A stretch of DNA of 64,000 bases from RPQJ01 sp963732415 (GTDB lineage: Bacteria > Pseudomonadota > Gammaproteobacteria > Steroidobacterales > Steroidobacteraceae). The stretch is taken from assembly GCA_963732415.1 (NCBI GenBank), contig CAVSZK010000012.1:186001-250000 (forward strand). Direction: 5' to 3'. The translations under genes were made by a program, and so were the position numbers. Under the pieces are notes generated by a model, which was given only the letters and a program-made list of their open reading frames with translations, was not told where the DNA came from and did not search any database. Shown in pieces: positions 25,372-34,577 of this stretch. Position 1 is the stretch's first letter. Every line of letters starts with the position of its first letter.

Positions 25372-27240
25372 TCAGCGGTAGCCGCTTGCCTGCAGCTGGA
25401 AGAGCTGCGCGTATAGACCGTTCAGGCGCATTAGCTCGTCGTGGCTGCCCTGCTCGAGCACGCGCCCGTCCTGTATGACCAGGATCTGGTCGGCCATGCG
25501 CACCGTCGAGAAGCGGTGCGAGATCAGAATCACCATGCGGTCCTTAGCGAGATCGCGGAACTGTGCGAACACCTGCGCCTCCGCTCTCGCGTCCATCGCC
25601 GCCGTGGGCTCGTCCAGAACCAGGATGTCCGCGTCCTCGCGCATGAAAGCGCGCGCGAGCGCGATTTTCTGCCACTGTCCGCCCGAGAGCTCGCGCCCGT
25701 CCTTGAACCACTTCCCGAGCTGGGTGTGGTAGCCGTCCGGCATGTCTGCGACAAAGGGCGCTGCCATGCCGAGGCTCGCCGCCTCGTGCCAGCGCCGCTC
25801 ATCCTCGAAGTGAGCCACGTCACCCGCGCCGATGTTCTCGCCAACCTTGAGCTGGTAGCGGGCAAAGTCCTGGAAAATGACTCCGACGCGCCTGCGCAGC
25901 GCGGCCGGGCTCCATTCGGCGAGGTCAAGTCCGTCGAGTGCGATGCACCCGGAGGAGGGCAGGTAGAGGCGGGTGAGCAGCTTGATCAGCGTGGTCTTGC
26001 CGGAGCCGTTCGCGCCGACGAGCGCAAGGCTGCCTCCCGGCTTCAACTGGAAGCTCACATCACGTATCGCGGGCTCCGCTGAGCCGGGATAGGTGAAACT
26101 TACGTGATCGAAGCGCACGCCGTCACCCGGATCAGGCCCCGCAGTGGCCGTGCCCGACGCCTGGTCCACCGGCGTGTCGAGGTAGTCGTAGAGCGTCGAA
26201 AGATAGAGGTTGTCCTCGTACATGCCGCCCACGGCCGACAGTATCGACGATACCGCCGACTGGCCCTGACGGAAGAGCGCGACGTACATCGTCATCTGGC
26301 CGAGAGTGATGCGCCCGCGCACCGCGCTCACGACGATCCACGCATATGCGGCATAGAACGCAGACGTGCCGACAAGCCCCAGGAAGAAACCCCAGGTGTC
26401 GCGCCGGATCGTCAGCGCGCGGTCCTCCCTGAACACCTTGCGAAAGATCGAGCGGTAGCGCTCGAGGAGCATCGGCCCGAGCTCGAAGAGCTTCACCTCC
26501 TTGGCGTGGTCCTCGCGCGCGACGACCGTCTCGATGTACATCTGCATGCGCGTCTCGGGTGAGCGCCAGCGGAACAGCCGGAACGCGTCACCGGAGAATT
26601 TCGCTTCTGCAACGAACGACGGCAGCCCGGCGAGCAACAGCACCGCAACTGCCCACGGCGAGAACTGCGCGAGCAGACCGCCGAAGCTCACGAGTGCGAT
26701 GGTGTTCTGTATCAGGCCGAAGCTGCGCATCACGAGCGACAGCGGGCGGCTCGAGGCCTCGCGCCGCGCGCGGGTGAGCTTGTCATAGAACTCGGAGTCC
26801 TCGAATTGCCTGAGCTCCAGCGTCAGCGCCTTCTCGAGGATCATCTCGTTGACGCGCTGCCCGAGCTGGGCCCGGAGCAGCGACTGGCAGGTCGACAGGC
26901 CGCGCTGCGTTGCCGCGAGCGCAGCGATGAGCAGGCCTTCGAGTGCGACGTAGCCGAGCGCCCGCGACAGGTCGGTCGCGGTGCCCTGTCCCGCCGCGAT
27001 CGCCGCGACCACCGCGTCGACGATGAGCGCGCCGATGTAGGCAATCGCGGCCGGAAAAAGCCCTCCCATCACCGTGAGGACGGCGAGCGCGACAGTCAGC
27101 CGGCGGCTGGTATCCCAGACGAGTCCCAGCGCGTGGCGCGTGTAGCGGAAGACTTCGGGCAGGGCGCGGAGCGTCGCGAGCCCGCCCTCGCCGGGAGGAC
27201 TGCCGGCGGGCGGGTTATTGAGGCGGCGGCCGGCGACCAT
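25372..27240 (-). CDS. ABC exporter, fused membrane and ATPase domains
   Basis: A 622-residue half-transporter. The N-terminal ~330 residues form a six-helix exporter membrane domain; the C-terminal ATPase has Walker A VGANGSGKT, signature LSGGQ and Walker B ILVLDEP followed by H-loop ISHRF. The signature lies in GRELSGGQWQK, as in lipid/peptide-type exporters. The substrate cannot be inferred. It starts 72 bp after the sulfate-binding protein on the same strand. Confidence 0.88.
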   Translation of the reverse strand: MVAGRRLNNPPAGSPPGEGGLATLRALPEVFRYTRHALGLVWDTSRRLTVALAVLTVMGGLFPAAIAYIGALIVDAVVAAIAAGQGTATDLSRALGYVALEGLLIAALAATQRGLSTCQSLLRAQLGQRVNEMILEKALTLELRQFEDSEFYDKLTRARREASSRPLSLVMRSFGLIQNTIALVSFGGLLAQFSPWAVAVLLLAGLPSFVAEAKFSGDAFRLFRWRSPETRMQMYIETVVAREDHAKEVKLFELGPMLLERYRSIFRKVFREDRALTIRRDTWGFFLGLVGTSAFYAAYAWIVVSAVRGRITLGQMTMYVALFRQGQSAVSSILSAVGGMYEDNLYLSTLYDYLDTPVDQASGTATAGPDPGDGVRFDHVSFTYPGSAEPAIRDVSFQLKPGGSLALVGANGSGKTTLIKLLTRLYLPSSGCIALDGLDLAEWSPAALRRRVGVIFQDFARYQLKVGENIGAGDVAHFEDERRWHEAASLGMAAPFVADMPDGYHTQLGKWFKDGRELSGGQWQKIALARAFMREDADILVLDEPTAAMDARAEAQVFAQFRDLAKDRMVILISHRFSTVRMADQILVIQDGRVLEQGSHDELMRLNGLYAQLFQLQASGYR

Positions 27241-27312
27241 GGTCCCGCCAGCTTGCCACAGGTGCCGGGCGGCGACTCGTCCCTGGGCCGTCGCCGGCGA
27301 TTCTGTCGAAAA

Positions 27313-28329
27313 TCAGCGGGAGTAGATCTTGTCGAAGACTCCGCCGTCGTCGAAGTGCGTGGCCTGCGCCTTGCCCCAGCCGCCAAAGTCCGCGATCGTG
27401 ACCATGGTCGCGATCTTCGGGAAGAATTTCGCATACTTCGCGGCGACCTCGGCGTCGCGCGGGCGGTAGTAGTGCCTGGCGATGATCTCCTGCGCCGGCT
27501 TCGCGTATAGGTATTCGAGGTAGGCGCGGGCCAGGTCCGAGGTGCCCTTGCGCAACGCGACCTTGTCGACGACGGCGACCGGCGGCTCGGCAAGGATGCT
27601 CACCGAGGGCACGACGATGTCGAACTTGTCCTTGTCGAGGTCCCGGGTCGCGAGGAACGCCTCGTTCTCCCAGGAGATCAGCACGTCGCCGATGCCGCGC
27701 TGGGCGAAGGTCGTGAGCGAGCCGCGCGCACCGGTATCGAGCACCGGTACGTTCTTGTACAGCTTGCCGAGGAAAGCCTCCGCCGTCGCCGCGCTACCGC
27801 CCGGCTGCTTGAGTGCCCAGGCCCAGCCCGCGAGGTAGTTCCAGCGTGCACCACCCGAGGTCTTCGGGTTCGGCGTGATCACCGAAACCCCGGGCCTCGC
27901 AAGGTCGCCCCAGTCCTTGATGCCCTTCGGATTGCCCTTGCGGACCAGGAACACGATGGTCGAGGTGTACGGGGAGCTGTTGTCCGGCAGGCGAGTCTGC
28001 CAGTTGGCCGGCAGCAGCTTGCCCTTGGCCGCGATCGAGTCGATATCGTAGGCGAGCGCGAGCGTGACCACGTCGGCGGGCAGGCCGTCGATCACGGTGC
28101 GCGCCTGCTTGCCGGAGCCGCCGTGCGACTGCCGGATCTTTACGACCTGGCCGGTCTTCTGCTTCCAGTACTGAGTGAATGCCTTGTTGTACTCGTCGTA
28201 GAGCTCGCGCGTGGGGTCGTACGAGACGTTCAGAAGGGTCGTTTCGGCCCTCACGGCCATGGACATGAGCACGAGCGAGGCCGCGAGTGCGGCGATCGAC
28301 GCGCGGGCAATGATGCGGTGGATGGTCAT
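27313..28329 (-). CDS. sbp: Periplasmic sulfate-binding protein (Sbp/CysP type)
   Basis: A 338-residue periplasmic solute-binding protein with an N-terminal signal peptide ending AVRA. Family signatures are LLNVSYDPTRELYDEYN and QSHGGSGKQARTVIDG near the mature N-terminus, and VITPNPKTSGGARWNYLAGW, with the SGGARWN sulfate-pocket segment. It delivers sulfate to CysATW. The start is ATG 28329; an upstream in-frame start would add 24 residues in front of the signal. The porin gene ends 13 bp before it, so porin and binding protein are probably cotranscribed. Confidence 0.93.
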   Translation of the reverse strand: MTIHRIIARASIAALAASLVLMSMAVRAETTLLNVSYDPTRELYDEYNKAFTQYWKQKTGQVVKIRQSHGGSGKQARTVIDGLPADVVTLALAYDIDSIAAKGKLLPANWQTRLPDNSSPYTSTIVFLVRKGNPKGIKDWGDLARPGVSVITPNPKTSGGARWNYLAGWAWALKQPGGSAATAEAFLGKLYKNVPVLDTGARGSLTTFAQRGIGDVLISWENEAFLATRDLDKDKFDIVVPSVSILAEPPVAVVDKVALRKGTSDLARAYLEYLYAKPAQEIIARHYYRPRDAEVAAKYAKFFPKIATMVTIADFGGWGKAQATHFDDGGVFDKIYSR

Positions 28330-28342
28330 TTGATGGCTCCGT

Positions 28343-29854
28343 TCAGAATGCGAGCTGCATGCGGGTGAGGAACGCTTTCTCGTCGGCGCGGTCGGTGCCA
28401 CCGGCGGCCCCGCCGTCGAATGACGTCTGCGCGTAGTTCAGCACCAACTTGACGGTTTCGTTCATGTACCAGTTGATGCCGAACGCCCAGGCGCTTGCCT
28501 TGCTGGCCTGGGTGTCCGGATCTGCGAAAGAATCGGCCCCGCCCTTGAAGGCCGCATCGTCCACGTCGAGCACATTGTATCGCGCGACCAGTTCCCAGGC
28601 TCCCCAGGTGCGGTCGGCGAGCGAGAATATCCTGTTCGGCTTGAAGCCCTTGAACGACTCCTCCTCGCCCGTCAGGAACCAGTAGGCCGCCACCTGCCAC
28701 GCGTAGTTGTCCATGGTGTCCTCACGGTAGGCAGCGCCCGCGAAGCGCGAGATGTCCTGCGACTCCTGCGTGTACTCGGCCATGAGCCCGAACGGCCCGT
28801 TGTAGTAGTACAACTGCGGCGCGAGGCGCAGCCGCGATCCGTTCGCGATCGTCGCGGTCGCGCCCGTGCGGTAATGGAAGAATGGCGTCTGAGCGTCCGT
28901 CTTGTAGGTGGGCAGCAGCGTCTGCGACGTCGTGCCCTCCTGGTCGGTGTAGGACGAGGCGATGCCGATGCCGAGCCCGCGCAGCGCGAACACGTCGCTC
29001 TCGGCGAAGGGCAGCGCGAAAAGCCGCCCCGCCCATTCCTTCGCGCTGTTGGGATCCTTGTCGGACGGTGAGAAGGAATCGCTGCTGCTGCCATCGTTCG
29101 AACCGTTCAGGTAGGCGACCGCGTAGGTCACGCGCTGGCCGGCGAAATCGCCGCCGACCTGCAGGCCGATGTCGCGGTTCGGCGCGATCTGCGTCGGGAA
29201 TGCGCGGGCGACGAAGCGGAGGTCGCTCGCCGACTGAAGGCGCTCGAGACCGACAGGCGACTTGAACTTGCCGGCCGTGAGCTGGAACCCGGGCAGGAAG
29301 CGCGCCCTCACGTAGGCATCCTGGAGGACGGTCTTGCCGTTGCCGAAGTCCGGCATGAACTTGAAATCGTAGATCCCGCCGAGCGTGCCTTCGATGGTTG
29401 GCCGCGCGCGCGACACCTGCCAGGTATCCGGCGGGTTGCCGGCGTAGTCGTTGGTGAGGAATGCGCCGTCCGTCTGGACCAGGCCGCGCAACTTGATCTG
29501 GTTCTGCCCGTCGGCAGACTGAATCGAAAAGCCGCCTGTGCTGGCCTTGACCACCGGCGTTGAGGCGCGTGCCGCTTTGGTTGCTTCATCCTGGATCTCG
29601 AGCTTGCGCTCGAGGACGAGGACCTTCTGGTCCTGCTCCTGCTGCGCCTGTACCTGCGGATCCAGGACTTCAAGCTTGCGCTGCAGCGCCAGGATCTTCT
29701 GGTCCTGTTCCTCGAGCCGCTGCAAGAGTTCGTTTATGGTCGCCTGTGCGGCGGGCGGCGCGCTGGAGACCGGCTCGCCCCGCGCGCCTGAGAATGGCAG
29801 CAGGCTGGCCGCGGCAATCGCGGCGGCGCGCCATCGCGTGACATGGTCGGTCAT
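28343..29854 (-). CDS. Outer-membrane anion porin, OprO/OprP-like
   Basis: A 503-residue porin: a signal peptide (cut near SGARG), a coiled-coil N-terminal segment in which a motif of the form EQDQK(I/V)LxLxRKLE occurs twice (about 48-94), then a beta-rich barrel beginning QNQIKLRGLVQTDGAF and ending in the aromatic LTRMQLAF. It matches the phosphate-selective porin OprP/OprO superfamily. Because it precedes the sulfate-binding protein, it probably admits sulfate. GGAG lies 8 bases before the ATG at 29854. Confidence 0.85.
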   Translation of the reverse strand: MTDHVTRWRAAAIAAASLLPFSGARGEPVSSAPPAAQATINELLQRLEEQDQKILALQRKLEVLDPQVQAQQEQDQKVLVLERKLEIQDEATKAARASTPVVKASTGGFSIQSADGQNQIKLRGLVQTDGAFLTNDYAGNPPDTWQVSRARPTIEGTLGGIYDFKFMPDFGNGKTVLQDAYVRARFLPGFQLTAGKFKSPVGLERLQSASDLRFVARAFPTQIAPNRDIGLQVGGDFAGQRVTYAVAYLNGSNDGSSSDSFSPSDKDPNSAKEWAGRLFALPFAESDVFALRGLGIGIASSYTDQEGTTSQTLLPTYKTDAQTPFFHYRTGATATIANGSRLRLAPQLYYYNGPFGLMAEYTQESQDISRFAGAAYREDTMDNYAWQVAAYWFLTGEEESFKGFKPNRIFSLADRTWGAWELVARYNVLDVDDAAFKGGADSFADPDTQASKASAWAFGINWYMNETVKLVLNYAQTSFDGGAAGGTDRADEKAFLTRMQLAF

Positions 29855-29971
29855 TGCTCGCTCTCCGATTGAAGGTTGGGGAGCGAAATACTAGGTGGCG
29901 ACCGGTGACCGGGTCAGTCGAGAAGCGGTGATAATCGGGTGACTTCTGGCGATCGCCCGGGAGCCCCTTTT

Positions 29972-31852
29972 CTAACGTCCGGTCGCCACCATTTGGGCGC
30001 GCGATTCGTTGTCGAGTTCGTCGGTCGTCTCGTCGCCCAGGAACCCTCCGCTCTGGTGCGCCCACAGCCTCGCGTATACGCCGCCCAGCGCCAGCAGTGA
30101 GTGGTGGTCTCCTTCCTCGACGATACGGCCCTGGTCCATCACGACGAGCCGGTCCATCGCGGCGATGGTCGAAAGCCGGTGCGCGATTGCAACCACGGTC
30201 TTGCCTTCCATCAAGCGGTACAGGCTCTGCTGGATCACCGATTCGACTTCGCTGTCGAGCGCACTGGTGGCTTCGTCCAGGATCAGGATCGGTGCATCCT
30301 TGAGCATGACGCGCGCGATCGCGACGCGCTGCCGCTGGCCACCGGAGAGCTTCACGCCGCGCTCGCCCACGTGGGCGTCGTAGCCGCAGCGGCCCCTCGC
30401 GTCGGACAAGCCCTGGATGAACTCGTGCGCCTCGGCGCGCTCTGCAGCGGCGATCGTCTGTGCATCGTCGACTTCCGGCCGGCCGTAGACGATGTTGTCG
30501 CGCACCGATCGGTGCAGCAGCGACGTGTCCTGGGTGACCATGCCGATCTGCGCTCGCAGGCTGTCCTGGCGGACGCCGGCGATGTCCTGTCCGTCCACCA
30601 GGATGCGGCCGCCCTCGACGTCGTAGAAACGCAGCAGCAGGTTGACGATCGTGCTCTTGCCGGCGCCTGAGCGGCCGACCAGGCCGATCTTCTCACCGGG
30701 GCGGATGTGCAGCGAGAAGTCGTCGATCACGCTGCGCGCGCCGCCATAGTTGAACTGCACGTGTTCGAAGAGGATTTCTCCCCGCTTTACTTCAAGCGCC
30801 GTCGCTTCCGGGCGGTCCACGACGGCGTGACGCCGCGACAGCGTGGCCATGCCATCCTGCACGGTGCCGATGTTCTCGAACAGGCTCGCGAGTTCCCACA
30901 TGATCCAGTGCGCGATGCCGTTCAACCTGAGCGACATCGCGGTGGCGGCGGCCAGGGCGCCGACGCCGACCTGCCCACTGGTCCAGAGCCACAATGCGAC
31001 GCCGGTGGTCGAGGCCACCAGCGCCATGCTGAGCAGCTGGTTCACGATCTCGAACGCGCTCACCAGGCGCATCTGCGCGTAGGCAGTCTTCATGAACTCC
31101 TGCATCGCCGAGCGCGCATAGCCCGCCTCACGGTTCGCGTGTGAGAAGAGCTTGACGGTCGCGATGTTGGTGTAGGCGTCCGTCACCCGTCCGGTCATCA
31201 GCGAGCGCGCGTCCGCCTGTGCCGCGCCCACCTTGCCGAGCCGCGGAACGAAGTACGCGAGGGCAACGCCGTAGGCGGCCGCCCAGCCGAGAAACGGCAG
31301 CAGCAGCCACAGGTCGAAGTGACCGACCACCAACACCATGGTCACGAAGTAGATGACCGTGAACACCAGGATGTCGGCAACGGTGAACCAGGTGTCGCGC
31401 ACCGCGAGCGCCGTCTGCATCACCTTTGCGGCGACGCGCCCGGCGAACTCGTCCTGGTAGAAGCTCATGCTCTGGCCGAGCAGCAGGCGGTGGAAGTTCC
31501 AGCGCAGGCGCATCGGGAAGTTCGCGGCCAGTGTCTGGTGCTTCAGGATCGTCTGCAGCGCGACCAGCACGACGCTGCCCGCGAGCACTGATGCAAGCAG
31601 CAGCAGCGTGCCGCGTTCCTGCGCCCAGAGCCGCGATGGCGCAACGTGCGCGAGCCAGTCGACGATGCGGCCCATCATCGCGAACAGCAGCGCCTCGAAC
31701 GCGCCGATCACGGCCGTGCAGGCTGTCATCGCAAATATGAACGGCCGCATGCCCTTCGAGCAGGCCCACAGGAAGCCGAAGAAGCCCGCGGGCGGCGTCT
31801 CCGGGGCGTCGTCCGGGTAGGGCGTGACCAGGCTTTCGAACCAGCGGAACAA
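29972..31852 (-). CDS. ABC exporter, multidrug/lipid type
   Basis: A 626-residue fused half-transporter. Six hydrophobic helices fill the first ~340 residues; the ATPase half has Walker A GRSGAGKST, signature LSGGQRQR, and Walker B ILILDEA. ATP-binding and D-loop residues (SALDSE) and the H-loop IAHRL are intact. It resembles MsbA/YheHI-like exporters; the substrate is unknown. It lies about 117 bp upstream of the porin on the same strand, probably as an independent unit. Confidence 0.88.
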   Translation of the reverse strand: MFRWFESLVTPYPDDAPETPPAGFFGFLWACSKGMRPFIFAMTACTAVIGAFEALLFAMMGRIVDWLAHVAPSRLWAQERGTLLLLASVLAGSVVLVALQTILKHQTLAANFPMRLRWNFHRLLLGQSMSFYQDEFAGRVAAKVMQTALAVRDTWFTVADILVFTVIYFVTMVLVVGHFDLWLLLPFLGWAAAYGVALAYFVPRLGKVGAAQADARSLMTGRVTDAYTNIATVKLFSHANREAGYARSAMQEFMKTAYAQMRLVSAFEIVNQLLSMALVASTTGVALWLWTSGQVGVGALAAATAMSLRLNGIAHWIMWELASLFENIGTVQDGMATLSRRHAVVDRPEATALEVKRGEILFEHVQFNYGGARSVIDDFSLHIRPGEKIGLVGRSGAGKSTIVNLLLRFYDVEGGRILVDGQDIAGVRQDSLRAQIGMVTQDTSLLHRSVRDNIVYGRPEVDDAQTIAAAERAEAHEFIQGLSDARGRCGYDAHVGERGVKLSGGQRQRVAIARVMLKDAPILILDEATSALDSEVESVIQQSLYRLMEGKTVVAIAHRLSTIAAMDRLVVMDQGRIVEEGDHHSLLALGGVYARLWAHQSGGFLGDETTDELDNESRAQMVATGR

Positions 31853-31938
31853 TCGATGGTACCGGGATGTTACGGAGGCGCCATCCTACCCGCGCCGGCC
31901 GTCGTTCCCCTAGCAGGGGCCGCTTGGCCGGTCGTGTA

Positions 31939-32358
31939 TCAGGGCGGGCCCGGGATCACCGCAGTGTTCTGCGAGGCTGCGATCCACCAGCGCCCATCCC
32001 GGCGCACCAGGACCTGCTTCAGCCGGGTAAGGAGAACGCCTGCTTCCGTGGGAAGGACGCCGGACGGCATCCGTTGTGCGCCCGTGAGGCGACAATCAGT
32101 CTCGACGACCGCCACGTCGGGCGACAGGTGTCTGACGCTGCGGATCGAGATCGCTAGCCGGCTGCCTCGAAATGGACCCTCGAACATGAAGGCGTGGCGG
32201 GTCTCGCTGGCCTTGCGACCGGACAGGATCTCACCGCGGATGTTGATGAAGTCTGCGTCGTCGAGGCAGTCCTGTACCCAGGCAGCGGCGTCGCCGGCGT
32301 TCCATGCTTGCTCCAGGCGGCCCACGAGCGCCGCGATCCGGTCGTCGTTCCCGGTCAT
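31939..32358 (-). CDS. SnoaL/NTF2-like small protein (SgcJ/EcaC group)
   Basis: A 139-residue NTF2-fold protein: AALVGRLEQAWNAGDAAAWVQ at the start, DFINIRGEILSGRKA and a C-terminal RDGRWWIAASQNTAV. This is the SgcJ/EcaC (DUF4440) layout, usually a small-ligand-binding or catalytic cone fold. The ATG overlaps the TetR gene's stop by 4 bp (ATGA), so the two are co-translated; the regulator may control a small-molecule pathway in which this protein acts. Substrate unknown. Confidence 0.8.
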   Translation of the reverse strand: MTGNDDRIAALVGRLEQAWNAGDAAAWVQDCLDDADFINIRGEILSGRKASETRHAFMFEGPFRGSRLAISIRSVRHLSPDVAVVETDCRLTGAQRMPSGVLPTEAGVLLTRLKQVLVRRDGRWWIAASQNTAVIPGPP

Positions 32359-33059
32359 GGTTCTGCCCCGCGGCCCGCTCGTGATGAACGCCTGCCCGAC
32401 GCGGCCGGTGCCGCCTTCGCTGAAGCCTCTCGCAGCGTCTCACGCAGCACCGCGCGCGCCATCCATTGGCTCACCTGGATCGCCTGGGGAATTCCGAGGC
32501 CACGCAGGTCGCGCATCACGATCAGCGCCTCGATTCCAACGATCAGTGACAGCGCCGTGACGAGGCGGGCATAGGCGGCGCGCTCCAGCCGGGGCTTGAG
32601 CGAGGCCACGGCGAGTTCGATCCAGTCCACGCGACGCGAGCCTCGGGGCCGTGTCCCGGGTTGCGGCTTCTCGAGCACCGTCAGGTGGACCATCGTGCGG
32701 AGCAGGTGCTCATGCTCGGCCGCCGTCGCCTGCATCGATTGAACGAGCGCGCCGAGCCGTTTGTCGAGGTCCGCCTCGGCCAGGCCAGCCGGCGCTGCGG
32801 CGATCGCGGCTTCCATCGCAGGTCGCACCCGCTCCAGCGACGCCTCGACCAGCAACTTCTCCTGCGTCGGGAAATACCGGTAGGCGGTGCGGCGCGAGAC
32901 GTCTGCCGCGTCGGCAACCTCCGCGACAGTCGGCCGTAGGCCCTCCGAGATCAGACGACCGGCGGTGACGAGCAGGTCCCTGCGGGTCCTTTGTTTCTGC
33001 CGGGTCCGGCCGCTCCCGGTGCCGCCCTGGGGAGGCGCGGTTTTCGCTGGTATTGACAC
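32355..33059 (-). CDS. TetR family transcriptional regulator
   Basis: A 234-residue TetR regulator. The N-terminal helix-turn-helix VAEVADAADVSRRTAYRYFPTQEK is about 46-69, and the C-terminal ligand domain is alpha-helical. It starts with GTG 33059, whose bases overlap the -35 box of the divergent promoter. A perfect palindrome at 33082-33111 right behind the divergent promoter is its likely operator. It is co-translated with the NTF2-like protein, and probably represses both itself and the ScyD/ScyE-like gene; that is inference. Confidence 0.9.
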   Translation of the reverse strand: MSIPAKTAPPQGGTGSGRTRQKQRTRRDLLVTAGRLISEGLRPTVAEVADAADVSRRTAYRYFPTQEKLLVEASLERVRPAMEAAIAAAPAGLAEADLDKRLGALVQSMQATAAEHEHLLRTMVHLTVLEKPQPGTRPRGSRRVDWIELAVASLKPRLERAAYARLVTALSLIVGIEALIVMRDLRGLGIPQAIQVSQWMARAVLRETLREASAKAAPAASGRRSSRAGRGAEP

Positions 33060-33081
33060 GGGGGCAATTCTAGCAATAATT
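33053..33081 (+). promoter_or_regulatory. Strong sigma-70 promoter for ScyD/ScyE-like gene
   Basis: TTGACA (33053-33058), a 17-bp spacer and AATAAT (33076-33081) form a near-ideal promoter pointing towards the gene at 33207. The -35 lies within the first codons of the divergent tetR gene. The palindrome beginning at 33082 covers the expected transcription start. Confidence 0.7.
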
Positions 33082-33111
33082 GGCTTTATGGCACATAAGT
33101 GCCATAAAGCC
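33082..33111. promoter_or_regulatory. Palindromic operator, probable TetR-binding site
   Basis: GGCTTTATGGCAC, ATAA, GTGCCATAAAGCC: perfect 13-bp arms around a 4-bp centre, placed immediately after the -10 of the divergent promoter. Size and placement fit a TetR-family operator that blocks transcription when occupied. As the sequence is not repeated elsewhere in the window, it seems specific to this regulator. Confidence 0.75.
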
Positions 33112-33206
33112 TCTAAAGAGACATTGCAAAGGATGTGGCAACGGTGTCTTTCCCGCCCCGCCCGGGGGCGATCCGGAACCAGACGACAGCTAGAGGAGCG
33201 AAAAAA

Positions 33207-34451
33207 ATGAGCAGGAGGAGAATGGGTCTTGCACTGGCGGCGTTCTGCACTGCAGTGGGCCTGGGCGTGCTGCCGACCAGCGCGCGTGCGGCAACGGCAG
33301 AGGTCTTCGCCACCGGCCTGGTGAACCCCAAGGGCATCGACCAGTCGCCGAGTGGCGCGCTGTACGTGGCGGAGGCTGGCAACGGCGGAAGCGACTGCAC
33401 CAGCGTGCCGAACGCGTGTTTCGGCCTGACTGGCGCGATCACCCGGGTCGGCCCGACGGCGGGCGAGAATCCGGTTCGAATCGTAACCGGCCTGCCGTCT
33501 ATCTACAGCGGCAGTCCGCGACTAGCGGTCGGGCCGAACGACGTCTCGTTCTCTCGCTACGGGGCTGCCACCATCATCATGGGACTGGGCGGCGACCTGG
33601 CGGTCAGAGACCAGCTGGGCCCGGACGGCGCCAACCTCGGCAAGCTGCTGCGAATGACAGGCAATGGCCGTACCGTCGCGGTGGCCGATATCTCTGCGTT
33701 TGAGGAGGCAGCCAATCCCGATCACGGGGCGATCGACAGCAACCCTTACGGAGTAGAAGGGCAACCGGGAGAGTGGGCCGTCGCCGATGCGGGCGCCAAC
33801 TCGCTGGTCAGGGTCCGGCCGAACGGCAAGACGGACCTGCTTGCGGTATTTCCTCCGCAGATGGTTGATGCACCGCCGTTCCTCGGCCTGCCAGCCGGTG
33901 CGAAGATTCCCTCGCAGGCAGTGCCGACGTCGGTCACGCGCGGCCCCGATGGCTACTGGTGGGTCGGAACGCTAACGGGATTTCCGTTCCCGACGGGCGG
34001 CGCGAGCGTCTGGCGCGTGCCGCCCTGGGGCGGCGATCCCGAACTGTGTGCTTCGGGCTTCACGACCATCGTGGACGTGGCCTTCGATCCGTACGGCAAG
34101 CTCTACGTGCTGGAGATCTCCTCCGGTCTGAAGATACCTCCGAACGGCCCGCCGCCGCCGTTGAAGGCGCCCGGCAGGCTGCTGCGACTGGACAGCTGCG
34201 GGTCTTCGCCGGTCACGGTCTACGACAATGCTGACCCGGCCAATGGGGTGGTGCTCGAGTATCCGGGTGGGGTCGTGATCGGGCTCGACGGTGCGGCTTA
34301 CGTCACCAACAAGACCGTCGAATCCGGAACGGGCGAGGTCGTCCGGATCACTGTGGACGATTGCGACGACCGGTCTCGGCGTCGTCGTCATTTTGGTCAT
34401 GATCAGGGTGGTGATATCGCCCATGAGGGGACTTGTCACGACAGCCACTGA
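33207..34451 (+). CDS. Secreted ScyD/ScyE-like beta-propeller protein
   Basis: A 414-residue secreted protein: signal peptide MSRRRMGLALAAF... cut near ARA, then repeated NHL-like/propeller blades (FATGLVNPKGIDQSPSGALYVAEAG, ITRVGP, GPDGYWWVGTL, FDPYGKLYVLEI, GLDGAAYVTNK). This is the ScyD/ScyE family, named from scytonemin biosynthesis in cyanobacteria but found more widely. The tail is His/Arg-rich (RSRRRRHFGHD). GAGGAG lies 8 bases before ATG 33207; earlier in-frame starts lack a site. The enzymatic role, if any, is unknown. Confidence 0.8.
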   Translation: MSRRRMGLALAAFCTAVGLGVLPTSARAATAEVFATGLVNPKGIDQSPSGALYVAEAGNGGSDCTSVPNACFGLTGAITRVGPTAGENPVRIVTGLPSIYSGSPRLAVGPNDVSFSRYGAATIIMGLGGDLAVRDQLGPDGANLGKLLRMTGNGRTVAVADISAFEEAANPDHGAIDSNPYGVEGQPGEWAVADAGANSLVRVRPNGKTDLLAVFPPQMVDAPPFLGLPAGAKIPSQAVPTSVTRGPDGYWWVGTLTGFPFPTGGASVWRVPPWGGDPELCASGFTTIVDVAFDPYGKLYVLEISSGLKIPPNGPPPPLKAPGRLLRLDSCGSSPVTVYDNADPANGVVLEYPGGVVIGLDGAAYVTNKTVESGTGEVVRITVDDCDDRSRRRRHFGHDQGGDIAHEGTCHDSH

Positions 34452-34490
34452 CGGTTGTGACGAACGGCCGGTGCCGATCGACCGGTCGCG

Positions 34491-34512
34491 CGCGGCACAG
34501 GGACGTGCCGCG
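34491..34512. terminator. Candidate hairpin between convergent genes
   Basis: CGCGGCAC, AGGGAC, GTGCCGCG forms an 8-bp stem with a 6-base loop, about 40 bp after the ScyD/ScyE-like stop and 66 bp before the end of the convergent CYTH gene. It could terminate both, but it lacks a U-tract. Confidence 0.4.
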
Positions 34513-34577
34513 TGCCTGCATGTGCCGCGCAGCGCTCGAGGACGGCTGTCCTGTAACTCTCCCAGGGGCTCCCGGGA

